DNA of 64,000 nt from Mercenaria mercenaria (GCF_021730395.1 NW_026461790.1:1-64000); one strand, 5' to 3'. Shown: positions 21,955 to 32,799, numbered from the stretch's first letter. Numbers and translations: made by a program. Notes: generated from the letters alone by a model not told the origin.

Positions 21955-22801
21955 ATGCAAGTCGGAGGGAAGACAGTTTCTGACAAATTTTCATGTTTTC
22001 TTTGCAAAGATTATGGAAAACATACACCTTCTGTCGGATTTTGCATTCAGTGTGATGATTTTATTTGTCATACGTGCTTTGAAAATCATAAAAAATGGAA
22101 GGTTGCTAGGAAGCATACACTTAAAGGCAGCGACAACGAAGCTTCGGCGAAAGAAAAGTATGAATGTAGTGATGACTTCGACGTATGTGATAAACATGAC
22201 AACGAAACCATTAAGTTTTATTGCCCATCTCACGAATGTGTTGGCTGTGGAGAGTGCATGGTTTTAGAACACAAGGCATGTATAGTGGAGTACGTACGTG
22301 ATAAAGCAAAAGTATTCAAGGACAGTAAAGAATTTAAGCAGCTAGTTGAAGAAATCAGTGAAAGTCTAGAAGAAGTGAACATGCTTAAATCTTCTGTTAA
22401 ACTTAATAAGACACAAATTAAAGACATAAATGACAAGTTCAATGAGGATGTGGAGACATTTAAAGATGAAATCATTGCGAATATTAAGAAACAATCTGAT
22501 GAAATGATTAAAGAGGCAGAAATAATAAAAATGGAGAACGCAAAACAAACGGATGTTCTAGAGGAAGAATGTGGACGTGTTTCAAAAGACTTAGCTTCAC
22601 TGACACAGACAGTAGATATGCTAAGTTATAAACCAAATAAGTTGTTTGTAAGTTCCTTACAACTTCATAAAACAAAGAAGGACATTCTTGATCAACTGGA
22701 AGAAATGAAAGAAAGAAATGTAATCGAAAATTATCACTTCATACGAGACAGTCAGATGGAATGCACAAAACTTGGAAGATTGCTTAAAGACGAGAGATCG
22801 G
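21955..22801 (+). CDS. B-box zinc-finger / coiled-coil protein (TRIM-like), gene 3 exon 1
   Basis: Starts at ATG 21,955. The exon length of 847 bases is identical to that of gene 1. The first B-box (C-x2-C 'CFLC', 'CIQC', 'FICHTCF') and second B-box ('CDKHDNETIKFYC', 'CGECMVLEHKAC') keep all Cys/His ligands seen in gene 1. The coiled coil follows ('KDINDKFNEDVETFKDEIIA'). The frame reads through to a stop at 22,824, but the donor 'atcgg|gtatt' at 22,801/02 matches gene 1. Protein similarity between the two copies is high along the whole length with many conservative changes, so both were probably under selection after duplication. No RING or C-terminal ligand-binding domain is seen. Confidence 0.8.
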
Positions 22802-22929
22802 GTATTAAATTTATTTTAACATGATAGATATTTATTATATCGTATTGTAGAAAGGTTTTACCAAATATTTGACTAGATGCGAGTATAAATATTGCCATGT
22901 ATATCACATTTTTCGACTGTCTATGGTCT

Positions 22930-23420
22930 TTGTTTAACTCTTTTTATGCCCCCGAAGGTGGGCATTTTAAATTCGCACCGTCCGTCCATGTGTGTGCGCT
23001 TGTATACATGTGTGTATGCGTGCGTCCGTCCGTGTAAATGCTTGTCCGAGTTATAACTTAACATTCGAAACAGGGGGATTAAAAATAACTTTGCATAAAT
23101 GTTCCCCATAATGAGATTACGTGTCATGCGCAAGACTCAGACCCCTAGCTACAAGGTCAAGGTCACAAATAGAGGTCATATTTTAACAGGGTATATTTTG
23201 TGTCCGGTCCTCAGGTTACTCCGCCATTCCGCAAGGGATTTTGGAATTTCTTGGCACAAATATTCCCCATAATGGGACGACGTGTCCGGCGCAAGACCCA
23301 GACCCCTAGCTTTCAGGTCAATGTAACACTTAGAGGTCAAAGTTTAACAGTGTAGGCCCTATATTTCTTATCCGGGTTGTAGGCTAACTTCAACATTCAA
23401 AGTGTGGATTTGAAACTAAT
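22930..23420 (+). repeat. intronic tandem repeat, counterpart of 10,200-11,000
   Basis: Degenerate units with 'gtccg.tc', 'ttggcacaaatattcccca', 'agacccagacccctagct' and 'aaggtcaaggtcacaa'. It lies in the same intron position as in gene 1. Confidence 0.7.
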
Positions 23421-23961
23421 TGGACAAAAATGGTAACCATATTAAGGTGTGTCGCGCTTATGACCAGGATCTTTCAGGTCAAGGTCACAAAATTATTCAT
23501 ACCTAAACTATTCTGGCATATTTTGCGCAGACAACTGTATCATTCTATCATTCTTGGGCACGCATTTGTCACTGATAGTGACAGATCTTGTTTATATAAT
23601 ATTATTAGAGTTATGTCAGCTAAAATTGACTGTGACTGATTACGACTGTGTCTTAATAAGACAGAAAATTTTTTTGAAAGGGGAGAACTTTTTGAAACAT
23701 AGCACCTTGAGACGCCAGAATTACGACATTACGAATGTCGTTTTTGACGTTACAACTAAAACAGAAGTCCCGCCATAGAATATCTTATCGTATCCGATTG
23801 GAGTTAAATATAGGGATCTTTTTATTCGTTTGTGAAATACATGCTTCTTTCAGACCAAAAATCGCAAGTATATATAAAAATCTAAATGTTTTAGACACAC
23901 AGTTATATAACAATTTTCAGTTTCGTAAGGTGATTAAATCTATCGTTGAAATTTGATTCAG

Positions 23962-24053
23962 GTCAAAACGAGGCATGCGAAAATGAGCAAGAAGCACATG
24001 TACAGAACACGGAAAATATGTATGTGATACAGAACACGGAAAATATGTGGTAG
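23962..24053 (+). CDS. B-box gene 3, putative exon 2 (terminal)
   Basis: Acceptor 'aatttgattcag' gives a phase-matched junction with the donor at 22,801 (codon GGT). The frame shares 'NEACENEQEAH' with exon 2 of gene 1, then carries an internal near-exact duplication ('cagaacacggaaaatatgt' twice) and stops at TAG 24,051. Gene 1 instead reaches a donor at this place. Gene 3 may therefore end here, or splice at the internal 'gtatgt' (24,020), which would leave a different phase. Confidence 0.5.
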
Positions 24054-24445
24054 TAGAAGTTTTTAACAATTTTCGTTTATATATTAAATTCAATATGCAA
24101 ATTATAATTTTATTTAGGTCGGCGCGCCTTTGTGTTACAAGTGGAGTTTAAATACCCACCACAACCTAGTGACCAACGTTTTCCTCTTACATGAACTTCG
24201 TGAAAATTATTCTTTAAAACTGATATAATGCATTTACATGAAGACAGGTGGACAATTTAGGTTCTTCCTGAATAAATGTACTCACAGATTCATCTGCAAA
24301 CTTATTCAGCCAATTTCTTTTCAGTATAGATTTACAACATAGATAAAAAACCTACCTCATATTGTAGGAAAGGGTGGTCTTAACTCGGCTTGATATATCA
24401 AATACTGTGTGCATTGCTACATTCATTCAATAAAATGTTTAGATA
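24054..24445. other. non-coding tail of the duplicated gene unit
   Basis: Homology to the 11,190-11,260 intron ends near 24,150. After that nothing is recognised. Confidence 0.4.
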
Positions 24446-25020
24446 TTAGCCTATTCTTGCATACCAGACGGGGATTTCCGGTATTTTTACTCCCCGGGGT
24501 GTAAGATGACTCGTGCCGTAAATGACGTATTTAGAACTATATATATGTAGAAGATTTATGTAGTAATTTATATAAATTGAATAAAAATCCAATACCTTGA
24601 CAGTTCCTATTGGTTCCTGATAGTACATTTCTCGATTCAAATCACGTTATTTTATCAAAAATTTATAACGTTGCACTACAACTGATAAAACAAAACCGGA
24701 ACTAAACGTTGTTATTTGTTTTGAAACGTCATGACGTCTTTCCTGTTTACAGACGTTGGTTTCCTGCGCTTTGCTTAAATACACTGCTGTAAGAAATAGT
24801 TCTAAAAAGAAAGCCGTTCGATTGATTTCATTTTTATTATTGCTTGAAATCGGTATGCAAGAAAAAGATTCTGTCACTGGTTAAATGTGCAGATGGAAAT
24901 ATCCGGCTGTCGGGTAACTGTTTAGGCGGTAAATCGGCAGGGAGCCTCGTTACCGCCTAAACAGTTACCCTCGAGGCCGGATATTCCCATCTGCACCTAC
25001 AACCAGTGAAAGAATCTTAT
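24446..25020. mobile_element. MITE-like repeat with 155-bp terminal hairpin, copy 1
   Basis: Starts 'ttgcataccagacggggatt'. The end (24,865-25,019) is a long hairpin: 'aagattctgtcactgg', 'gtgcagatgg.aatatccggc' and 'gggtaactgtttaggcggta' pair with their complements. A relative at 48,415-49,230 has the same start and a shortened hairpin. No coding sequence. Confidence 0.6.
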
Positions 25021-25170
25021 AATATATACCACAGTCAATTCGTTTTTCATGCAAATTGTGTATAATTACATTCATGGAAGTACTAAAGTATATTTTGTGG
25101 CGCGTCTTTTAAGGTATACATAGCGTATCTTTCACAAAATATCAGATGAATTTGACTAAATATACAAATG

Positions 25171-25597
25171 AAAGCAGCATGCCTCCAGATTTGGCTAAAA
25201 ATAATCTTTCTTTAAATGAAGTTTGGTCATATTATGAACATTACAACATGAATTTTGTTTCTAAAATATCTAAAATCAAGAAAAAATATGACCGCGCCAA
25301 GAATAGAACCCCGGACCGCCGCGGCAATAATGACATTTTTTTTCGTTGTAACCAATAGCGCTATAGCTACAGTAGTAACATATAGATATTTATAATCGAG
25401 ACAATTTACCTGGGGTAAAAGCGTGGCAAAAGCTTTTCGATTTTCGTCGTAAAAAAACCCAGCAATTTCTCATGAGTTTCGGTAACATAAAGTTCCTCAG
25501 TATTTAAGTTTTAAAGCCTTTCTTAAGAAATACAGCATTCATTTCAAGATACCTAATTTTTGTTGTTGTCGAACGATCTGGAGGCATACTGCTTTAA
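25171..25597 (-). mobile_element. TIR element with internal tRNA-like Pol III box, copy 2
   Basis: Ends 'aaagcagcatgcctccagat' and 'atctggaggcatactgcttt'. The tRNA-like core reads on the minus strand: 'tagcgctattggttac' (A-box-like) and 'ggggttctattcttgg' (B-box-like, one mismatch). Inverted relative to copy 1. Confidence 0.75.
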
Positions 25598-25869
25598 CTA
25601 TTTGTAGAGATATATTTTCACAATTGATATGCAAAATTCCAAGGTTAAGCCTCACCAAATTAAAAAGTTGTTCATCGGATTTGCCGTTCATATATTTTCA
25701 GAAACACACAAAAAAAATATTTTTTTTTTTTGTTTTTGGCTTGCGCTCGCCCCATTGAAAAAAATCAATCCAAAATTTTTTGGTGCGCCAGTTTTTACGG
25801 ACGTAACCGTGTATAAATGCTTATAATTCCAGTCCCAGATTGTTCCCAAATGGATTTTAATCAAAATAT

Positions 25870-26326
25870 ATACATACTACGCTCACATCGTCTATAATTA
25901 ATCATAACACTTATATTTAGTTGCACTAAAGTTATTTCCCCTTTATGCAGTTACGCCATTTTCTTCAAATGTTTACCAAATTACATGTTACAAAAATCGA
26001 TTTATTTCATTGAAAACTGGATGAAGAAAAACATACTAATTTATTTGATAACATCAATCTACATTATTTTGGTAAGGGTATATACTTATTGATGCATGTC
26101 ACTTATCTATTTTCTTGTTTTTCCTGTCCAAATGATCAGCATTTGCATACGAAAGTTGGTGGGGTAAGGAATTTACATTATGAGTTGTTTTCAGAACAGT
26201 TTCGATTTTCAAATTTTCCAATAATTTAGTAAACTAATGTTAATGCACGTTAATCTCCATTTCAGACCTTAATTGTGACTTTGTTTCAACAAATTTAATA
26301 TATTATGAAAGTTTAAAGTTAGAAAA
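25870..26326. repeat. dispersed repeat of about 450 bp, copy 1
   Basis: Aligns with 37,190-37,650: 'taaagttatttcccctt', 'tttatttgataacatca', 'gaatttacattatgagt' and 'gactttgtttcaacaaattt'. No coding potential. The family is unknown to me. Confidence 0.65.
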
Positions 26327-26327
26327 A

Positions 26328-26440
26328 GTGGCCGAGTGGTTAAGATCGGTTAAGGCCGCTGACTTCAAATCACTTGCCCATCATCGATGTGGGTTCGAGC
26401 CTCACTCGGGGCGTTGAATTCTTCATGTGAAGAAGCCATC
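26328..26440 (+). mobile_element. 5' part of a tRNA-derived SINE
   Basis: The head 'gtggccgagtggttaagatc' has an A-box like Ser/Leu tRNAs, and 'gggttcgagcctc' at 26,391 is a B-box. The body continues 'gttgaattcttcatgtgaag' and is then cut by the inverted-repeat element starting at 26,445. No tail is visible. Confidence 0.75.
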
Positions 26441-26444
26441 CAGG

Positions 26445-28740
26445 TGCCGGTGTAATGAAGTATTTCGACCCCCATAGAATAATGACCCCCCGGTCATTAT
26501 TCTATAGAAAAAGTGACCCCCCGGTCATAGTATTATGACCTCCAGATCATAGTACTATGACTCCCCCACGTGAAGTAAACTGAACCGCACGAAGAATATT
26601 GACTCCCATAAAAAAAAACGATCCCCGGTCATTTGGTCAAATTTAGTGATAACTCATGTATATAAGGCCTTATTGCTGCATTTTATGCCCCCACTCGAGG
26701 GAGGGGGGCATATAGATTTGCCCTTGTCCGTCCGTCCGTTTGACCATTAGCCCCAGATACCATCACTTGACACAGAAATCAGAGCATTCCGCAACGGGAA
26801 AAGGGATTCTATTTCTAGAAGCTGTATCTTGGTGTATACATTTTTTTTTATGAAAATAACAATTCACAATACTTTCACAAAACACACCAGTGTCAATAAT
26901 CCCTGCAAACTTCGGTATGAAGTAATTCTTCAGAAGAAAACTGCACAAGAAACTGCTAGCATAGGACTTAGTATTAATAGAAGTTGCAATACTTAGCAGT
27001 GGCAGTAAAGTACGGTAGCGGCAACAACAGAAAGTAGTAGTAGTAGTAGTAGTGGCAGTGGTAGTGGCAGCAGAGGAATAAGTGACAGCAACAACAGCAG
27101 CAGGAGAAGAAGAAGTAGATGTACAAGACGTATATTAGTGGAAGCAGGTATAGTAGTATCAGTAGTAGCAGTTGTAGAAGTAGTAGTAGTAGAAGTAGTA
27201 CTAGTAGTAGTAGTAGAAGAAGAAGTACATGTAGTAATAGGAATAGAAGTAGCGGCACCAGTAGTAGTAGTACAATCAAAATGTTAACTATTGGCAATGG
27301 AGGGTATTAGAGTTGCAGATCTAGTAAAATTGTCCGTTAGGTTTGGTGGGGATCACTTTTTAATAGATATTATCGTCGAAAGTCTTTTTAGGAGCCGGTG
27401 TTTTACACGGAAAGAGTAATTTTTTTAAATAGATTAATGTCCGGGAATCGATATTGTATGAGAGTTCGAATGTAGTAATTTCGGCAGTGAGTATTTTACA
27501 TGGAAGGAGTCACTTTTTCTATAGAATAACAAGATTTAGCTTACCAAAAGGTTCCTTCTAGCGCATATTAAATATTCTTTTTTACGTGCATTCTTATCTA
27601 TTTATTATGAGAATACTTAAAATTATTTCACACAAACATTTATTTAACCTAGAATAATAAAGAAAACACCTTTAAATGAGCGATTCTATCTAAATATTAG
27701 CGGACAATGAATAATGAATACTATCACTCTGTCAAAATTTCGGGAACCAAGTCGACAGTTGTCCTAGTGGCACAGATCAGAACTTGGTAGAATGCCTGCT
27801 TACTTTTAATAGCAATACAGTGGCAGCAAAGATCTGCCAAATGACGGTAAACGCATTGCATGAATGGATACTTACAGCTCCAGAACGACTAAATCAGGAG
27901 AAAAAATGCTTTTATATAAGTCGGCACCAAAAAACTAATGGGTTTGACAAAAAGTGCGTACAAAAAATTCACAACTTGAAAATTACAAAACAATTAATCA
28001 AAAGGTATGAAATTAAAAAGTTCAAAATTTTTATAGTTCAGTAAAGTGAAGAAATGCATTAAACAGTTCTAGAAAAACAAAACAAGGGAAGTAATTGAAA
28101 TGTCGTAATCCGGCGACGGTACGTATCGTGCAATAGCATTCGCAGAAAAAAAATCTTGAATAACTTTATTAGTACAGTATGTTTTAATGGTTATACTTAA
28201 AATGTCAAAATAATAAAGTTGGTATGAAATAAAATCGTAAAAAGAACCTCTGGAAGCAGCAAAGAATGCAACCGAGAAAAATAATAGTAGACGATATTTT
28301 TGTGCGGGAGTCTATTTTTAGATGATGAATATTCATTTAGTTAATCTCGATTCTACAATATGACATGTAAGATTTAGGAGTTAGATAGTTTAAACTAAAT
28401 TATTGTTTTTGTAGGTCTGTTTATTACGATGTTGTATTTCACTAAAGACTGACTTAAAGATGCGTAAAACACATTGGCAAAGAGGCTATTTTTAATGAAT
28501 ATGCATGAGTACAAAATGGCGGCGCCTACTGGAATTCGGATGCCTTTGATGATACCCTTGTATCCATTACCTGCTCAGTCAAGTGTGACATGTTCACCAT
28601 AAGTGTTCCTTCTCATGAGAAGGAACAATAATCGGGGTCGTTATTCTATGAGATTCGAAGGGAGTATTCTTTAGGGAGTCAGTATTTTACTTGGAGGGGT
28701 CAGTTTTTCTATAGAATTTTATTCTATAGAGTTTTCAAGG
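26445..28740. mobile_element. inverted-repeat element with (AGT)n core, copy 2, interrupted
   Basis: Homologous to 15,761-17,000, with the same start, the 'atgcccccactcgag' tract, the AGT/AGC core (27,025-27,275) and the 'gaataatgaccggggtcgtt' modules. At 27,530 it is interrupted by about 1.1 kb of unrelated DNA and resumes at 28,627. It lacks the outermost right end found in copy 1. Confidence 0.7.
27530..28626. mobile_element. 1.1 kb insertion of unknown type inside the previous element
   Basis: Flanked on both sides by 'aataa', as a target duplication would be. The right end is a perfect 22-bp palindrome (28,605-28,626, 'gttccttctca' and its complement). A plus-strand frame of about 86 codons (27,784-28,044) contains 'NTVAAKICQMTVNALHEW', unrecognised. 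Long terminal inverted repeats are not evident. Confidence 0.45.
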
Positions 28741-29118
28741 TCACAATAGCCGAAATAGTTTTCCCTATATATTCTATATAAAACCAAAGAGCTATAAAAA
28801 TAAATAGATTGGCAACTTGAAAGGCATATAGAGCAAATCTCGCCAACCTCCCGTGACGAAAAAACGAGAATCTCGTTTACCGGAAGTCACGTGTTCTCCA
28901 CGCGCCATTTTGTATGCGAAAGAAGGACACGGTCATTTGTAAATCGGTAAATTAATTATCAACGTGTGACCACGCTTCTTTTGATGGTAAGAAAAGTGTA
29001 TGTTGTGCCTTTAGATTATTTCAAAGTAAACTCATGTTGTTTTAGCAGCTAGCATATATTTTAAATGTAGTTTTAAAGGTACAAATTGTAACTCGATGCT
29101 CGCCGATGTTTGTTTTTA
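28741..29118. promoter_or_regulatory. possible promoter / 5' exon region
   Basis: Unlike its AT-rich surroundings, 28,840-28,990 is richer in CG ('cacgtgttctccacgcgcca'). It includes 'gcgccattttg', resembling a YY1-type initiator context, and then 'gatg|gtaagaaaa', a good splice donor at about 28,987. A TATA-like 'tataaaaataaata' is at 28,794. No coding exon could be attached. Confidence 0.3.
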
Positions 29119-29481
29119 CAGAAAGCAGAAGTGATAAAATTTTCGCCGTGAAAAACTTCTGTTAAGGTCATTTGCTAATAATGTTAATTGTGTTTTTTTA
29201 ATCTTACTGATTTCTTCTACACGGAGAATGAAGGAATTTGTGTTTGCATTTCGGAGAAAGTAACAGTGGTTGTTTGAAATTTGGACATGATTTGTCATTT
29301 TTTAACAGAATTTTTCAGAAAGCAGAAGAATGAAAATTTGTGTCGTGAAAAAGTTTCTATCATATCGTTTGTTTATAATGTAAATTGTTTTTTTATTAAT
29401 GTTGCTAATAATTTCTACACGGGAAAGGAATGAATTTTTGATTGTATATCTGAGAAATCAACAGTGGCCATTTGAATATTG
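29119..29481. repeat. diverged tandem dimer, unit about 197 bp
   Basis: Unit 1 (29,119-29,284) and unit 2 (29,316-29,481) share 'cagaaagcagaag', 'ttctacacgg', 'aacagtgg' and 'atttgaa.attgga' in the same order. No coding sense. Confidence 0.65.
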
Positions 29482-29957
29482 GACCCAATGTTTTTCCTTT
29501 TTGATCAAATTGGGGAAGGTTTATTCAAATGTTTATATCAGAAGTTTGTATTTTCACAACGATCTTTTTGTTTGCTTCCTTGTGTCATGTATGAAGTTGA
29601 CTATTTTATTGCAAAATAGTTTGCATTCAGATGTTGTTGTTTTTTTTTTTTTTTTTGTATTAAAGCAGTGTCTAGAGATATTTAATTGTAAACGTCAACA
29701 CCATTATTGTTCTAAAATGGACTTAAAATTACATTCAAACATGACGTGGTTTGATTTCCAGTTAAACAAAGAAGGAATCAAGCTCTGTATATTCTGCGCT
29801 AAATAACGGTTGGCGCACGAGAGCATTATGACGTCAAATTGTCGTATGACGTCTGATACATTACTTCTCGTGTAAATGAAGTCTAGCATAATATTTATTA
29901 GAATATATCAATGAGCATGTCAGAATAATAATAAAAAAAACTACTGTAGGCCTTCTT
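29482..29957. other. non-coding left flank of the 7.2 kb transposon
   Basis: An open frame covering 29,399-29,806 lacks any family signature and includes a T18 run; not called. Two 'tgacgtc' (CRE-like) motifs lie near 29,830 and 29,848. Confidence 0.35.
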
Positions 29958-30110
29958 GTGATTTCTTGTCTAATTTACCACGGTTCATCGTTCAAATGCT
30001 TTGAACCGTATTTAACCACTCAGGCTAACACCAACGTGGTTCAATGGCAGCATTCGGTGAGTTATCTTCCCAAATGATTTGATAGGTGTCGCTACGGGTG
30101 AATAGGTCCT
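29958..30110 (+). repeat. left terminal inverted repeat of the ISL2EU-type element
   Basis: Imperfect complement of 37,020-37,157. The most conserved blocks are 'taatttaccacgg' and 'cgctacg.g.gaataggtcct'. Confidence 0.8.
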
Positions 30111-30204
30111 ATCATGCGGTGTAATCTCGGCTTTTATCATAGTGTTAAAACTATTTTGATAACCTTTCATGCGTTTGACAGCTGAATAAAAAAGTGATTA
30201 AATT

Positions 30205-30409
30205 ATGCCTGAAACCAATTGTATTGTACCAAACTGTTCAAATAAAGGGGCACACCTCTTTCCTAAGGACAAAGCACGTAGAGATGTTTGGATACATGCT
30301 ATAAAGCGTGGAAAAACAAACTTTAAGAAATGGTCACCTCCGAGCAAGTGGTGTTACGTTTGTAAACACCATTTTAAGGAAGACGATTGTTATGGATTGA
30401 CTTATGCCG
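30205..30409 (+). CDS. transposase exon 1: THAP zinc finger
   Basis: From ATG 30,205, about 68 residues carry the THAP pattern: 'CIVPNC' (C-x4-C), then Trp ('VWIHAI') and C-x2-H ('CKHH') after the conserved 'W.P.SKW.Y'. THAP domains bind DNA, here presumably the element's ends. The exon stops at donor 'gccg|gtatgt' with one base over, and the acceptor at 31,211 restores the codon (GGT). Reading on without splicing gives a tail to 30,510 that lacks family features, so splicing is preferred. The 801-base intron contains a foldback MITE. Confidence 0.8.
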
Positions 30410-30719
30410 GTATGTTACATATGTTACATAATTATTTTGAGAATACCTCATGTTCATTTTATATCTTGCATTATATCAATTTTGTGAGAGCTTGGAACGC
30501 AGTGAGATGACAGGAAAATGTCCGACGTTCGGACTGTATCAGTTTTCGGACATAAATTTGAACGGGTTATCTAGAAGTCGGGTAAATCTAGCCAACGCCG
30601 TAGTAAAAAGCTTTTATACTGTTGTAGGCTATCAATATTTAAATTTTGTTGCTAAAACTAGATTTGTATTATAATTAATGTACACATTTGCAGACATACA
30701 GTTGTTGTTTTTTTTTATT

Positions 30720-30946
30720 TGAGCCGTGCCATGAGAAAACCAACATAGTGGGTTTGTGACCAGCATGGATCCAGAACAGCCTGCGCATCCGCGCAGTCTG
30801 GTCAGGATCCATGCTGGTTGCTAATGGTTTCTCTAATAACAATTGTCTTTGAAAGCATCCTGACCAGACTGCACAGATGCGCAGGCTGTTCTGGATCCAT
30901 GCTGGTCACAAACCCCCTATGTTGGTTTTCTCATGGCACGGTTCAT
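30720..30946. mobile_element. foldback MITE, complete copy in transposase intron
   Basis: An almost perfect 227-bp palindrome. The left arm 'gagccgtgccatgagaaaac' and the right arm ending 'gttttctcatggcacggttc' are complementary for about 100 bases each, with a short loop 'ctaatggtttctctaat'. Relatives: 44,411, 48,058 and half at 2923. Confidence 0.9.
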
Positions 30947-31210
30947 TTAAATGTACCTGTTGGAAATAAGCTGTACTTAAGGCTTTTACAGGCTTATCAT
31001 AGTTTTTTATTTCTGTCATAATGCTTCACCACAGTCACCAGATATATGTCTGTGATATCAAACTGCGTTTTGATATGCTATATTATGTGATATTTCTTGT
31101 GACTGTATGATAAATAATTATATTTGCACAAAAAAATAAATCTATCTATCTACCTGTAATCAGTTTTTGTAAGGAATTTTGACAGATTGTTTTATTCTTT
31201 TTATATTCAG

Positions 31211-32464
31211 GTACTGATCGACATAAGATGTCGTTGAAGAAAACCGCTGTGCCTAGTATATTTTCATGGACTTGTCCCATTAAGCATTCTTTGTCAAAAG
31301 AACGGGGTGCTCGGTACAATGCAAGAAGTGCAGTGAAAAGAAGGAAACTGTTTGAAGATATTACGAACAAAATGGAGGAATCGGAGGCAAGAGAACAGTA
31401 CTTCGCCACCAAAGTCGATCTGGTTCCTGTCGAGGAGATGGAGTTTGTCGCTGCAGTAGAAGAGGTCGTTTGTGAAGAACCAGCGTCTTTTGAGCAAGAA
31501 AGTGTACAATCTGAAATTATTGCCGAAACTACCATTGACATGGAAACACAGACACCTAAATGCCCAATGTATTCAATATACAACTTTGAAAAAGATGACC
31601 CAGCTGTTCATTTTTACACTGGCCTTGAAGGTTATGTTAAGTTTTTCTTCGTGTTGAATACGCTAGGACCTGCAGCATACTGTCTGAACTACGCATATCA
31701 TTCAGTCACTAATATCAGTGTTCCTGATCAGTTTTTTCTCGTTCTCATTAAACTACGGAGACATACGACAAATTTTGAACTCTCAAGAATGTTCGGTATA
31801 GCAGAAAGTGTGATATGTAACATTTTTGTTACGTGGATTATTTTTATGTATAGGCAGTGGGGTGAACTAGACATTTGGCCCAGTCAAAAACTTGTTAGGT
31901 ATTTTGCACCCACAAGCTTTAGACGACATTACCCAAATACCCAATAAAATAATTGACGGAACGGAATGCCCAATAAGGAAACCTAAAAATCCAACCGCGC
32001 AGCAAGCAACTTTCTCCACATACAAAAATAGAAACACTGTCAAGGTTCTTGTTGGTTGTACTCCAGGTGGGTTGGTGTCTTATGTGTCGCCATCATATGG
32101 TGGATCTACAAGTGATCGTCAAATAGTAGAGCGCAGTAGTTTAGTGAGAATGTGTGATCGAAATGACAGTGTCATGGCGGACAAAGGATTTAATGTGCAG
32201 GATATTTTTGCACCAAAAGATGTCCATATAAACATACCAACTTTCTTTAAAAAGAAAAACAGAATGTCGGGAGAGTCTGTTATTAGGGACAGGAAAATAT
32301 CTAGTAAGCGTGTGCATATTGAACGGGTAATAGGTCTTGCAAAGACCTACAAAATTCTTGCTGAGCCATTGACTGCAACTGAAATTAAGCTATCATCAGA
32401 AATTATATTTAACTGTTTCATGCTGTGCAATTTTAGGACAGGAGTTGTTTCAAAATATGCTTAG
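31211..32464 (+). CDS. transposase exon 2: HTH + DDE_Tnp_4-type nuclease (one frameshift)
   Basis: After acceptor 'ttatattcag' the frame runs through an acidic linker (to about 31,560), a helix-turn-helix region ('PDQFFLVLIKLRRHTTNFEL', 'MFGIAESVICNIF') and into the DDE nuclease. Catalytic candidates are D in 'IIDGTECPI' (31,955), D in 'MADKGF' (32,178) and E in 'HIERVIGL' (32,318). The part to about 31,945 and the part from about 31,950 are in different frames; a single-base indel in the A/C-rich stretch 31,940-31,960 explains it. Everything else is intact to TAG 32,462, ending in 'FNCFMLCNF'. The product would cut and move the element; as written the copy is disabled or carries an assembly error. 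Confidence 0.8.
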
Positions 32465-32590
32465 AACCATTTTTTGTTATTGATGCAACAGGTTGTTTTC
32501 AGTTTGCATTTTTAATGTCCATAGGTTCAAGCTTGAACTATGATTGTTGTACAAATAGTAGCTTAGCAACCATAGAATTTACTGATTAAT

Positions 32591-32781
32591 AGACCTTTCT
32601 AACGTAAACGTAATTACGAAACGGAATACTGAATCCGTAAAATTTTAGGCTAATTTGTGGTCTATGGGAGACAATTTCATCCAATAGTAATGCAAAAGTA
32701 TCTCCCTTAGACCATTATTTGCAAATAACATTTACGGATTCAGTAATCCGTTTCCGATTTACGTTTACGTTAGAAATGTCT
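32591..32781. mobile_element. 191-bp MITE with 50-bp TIRs, TA-flanked
   Basis: 'agacctttctaacgtaaacg' at the left is mirrored by 'cgtttacgttagaaatgtct' at the right, and pairing extends about 50 bases ('ctgaatccgtaaa'). Flanking 'ta' on both sides fits a Tc1/mariner-type target. It lies in the 3' untranslated part of the transposase gene. Confidence 0.85.
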
Positions 32782-32799
32782 AGTAAGATACAACAGAAA

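Noticed and set aside
26328-26400. Possible tRNA-Ser/Leu gene
   Set aside because: A tRNA-like head continuing into a SINE body, with an extra duplicated 'taag.tcggttaag' segment; not a functional tRNA.
28605-28626. Terminal palindrome as a Helitron 3' end
   Set aside because: The expected CTRR terminus and A/T target are not present, so the Helitron call was not made.
29399-29806. Plus-strand frame of 135 codons
   Set aside because: Contains a T18-derived poly-Phe run and half lies in a diverged tandem repeat; no domain.
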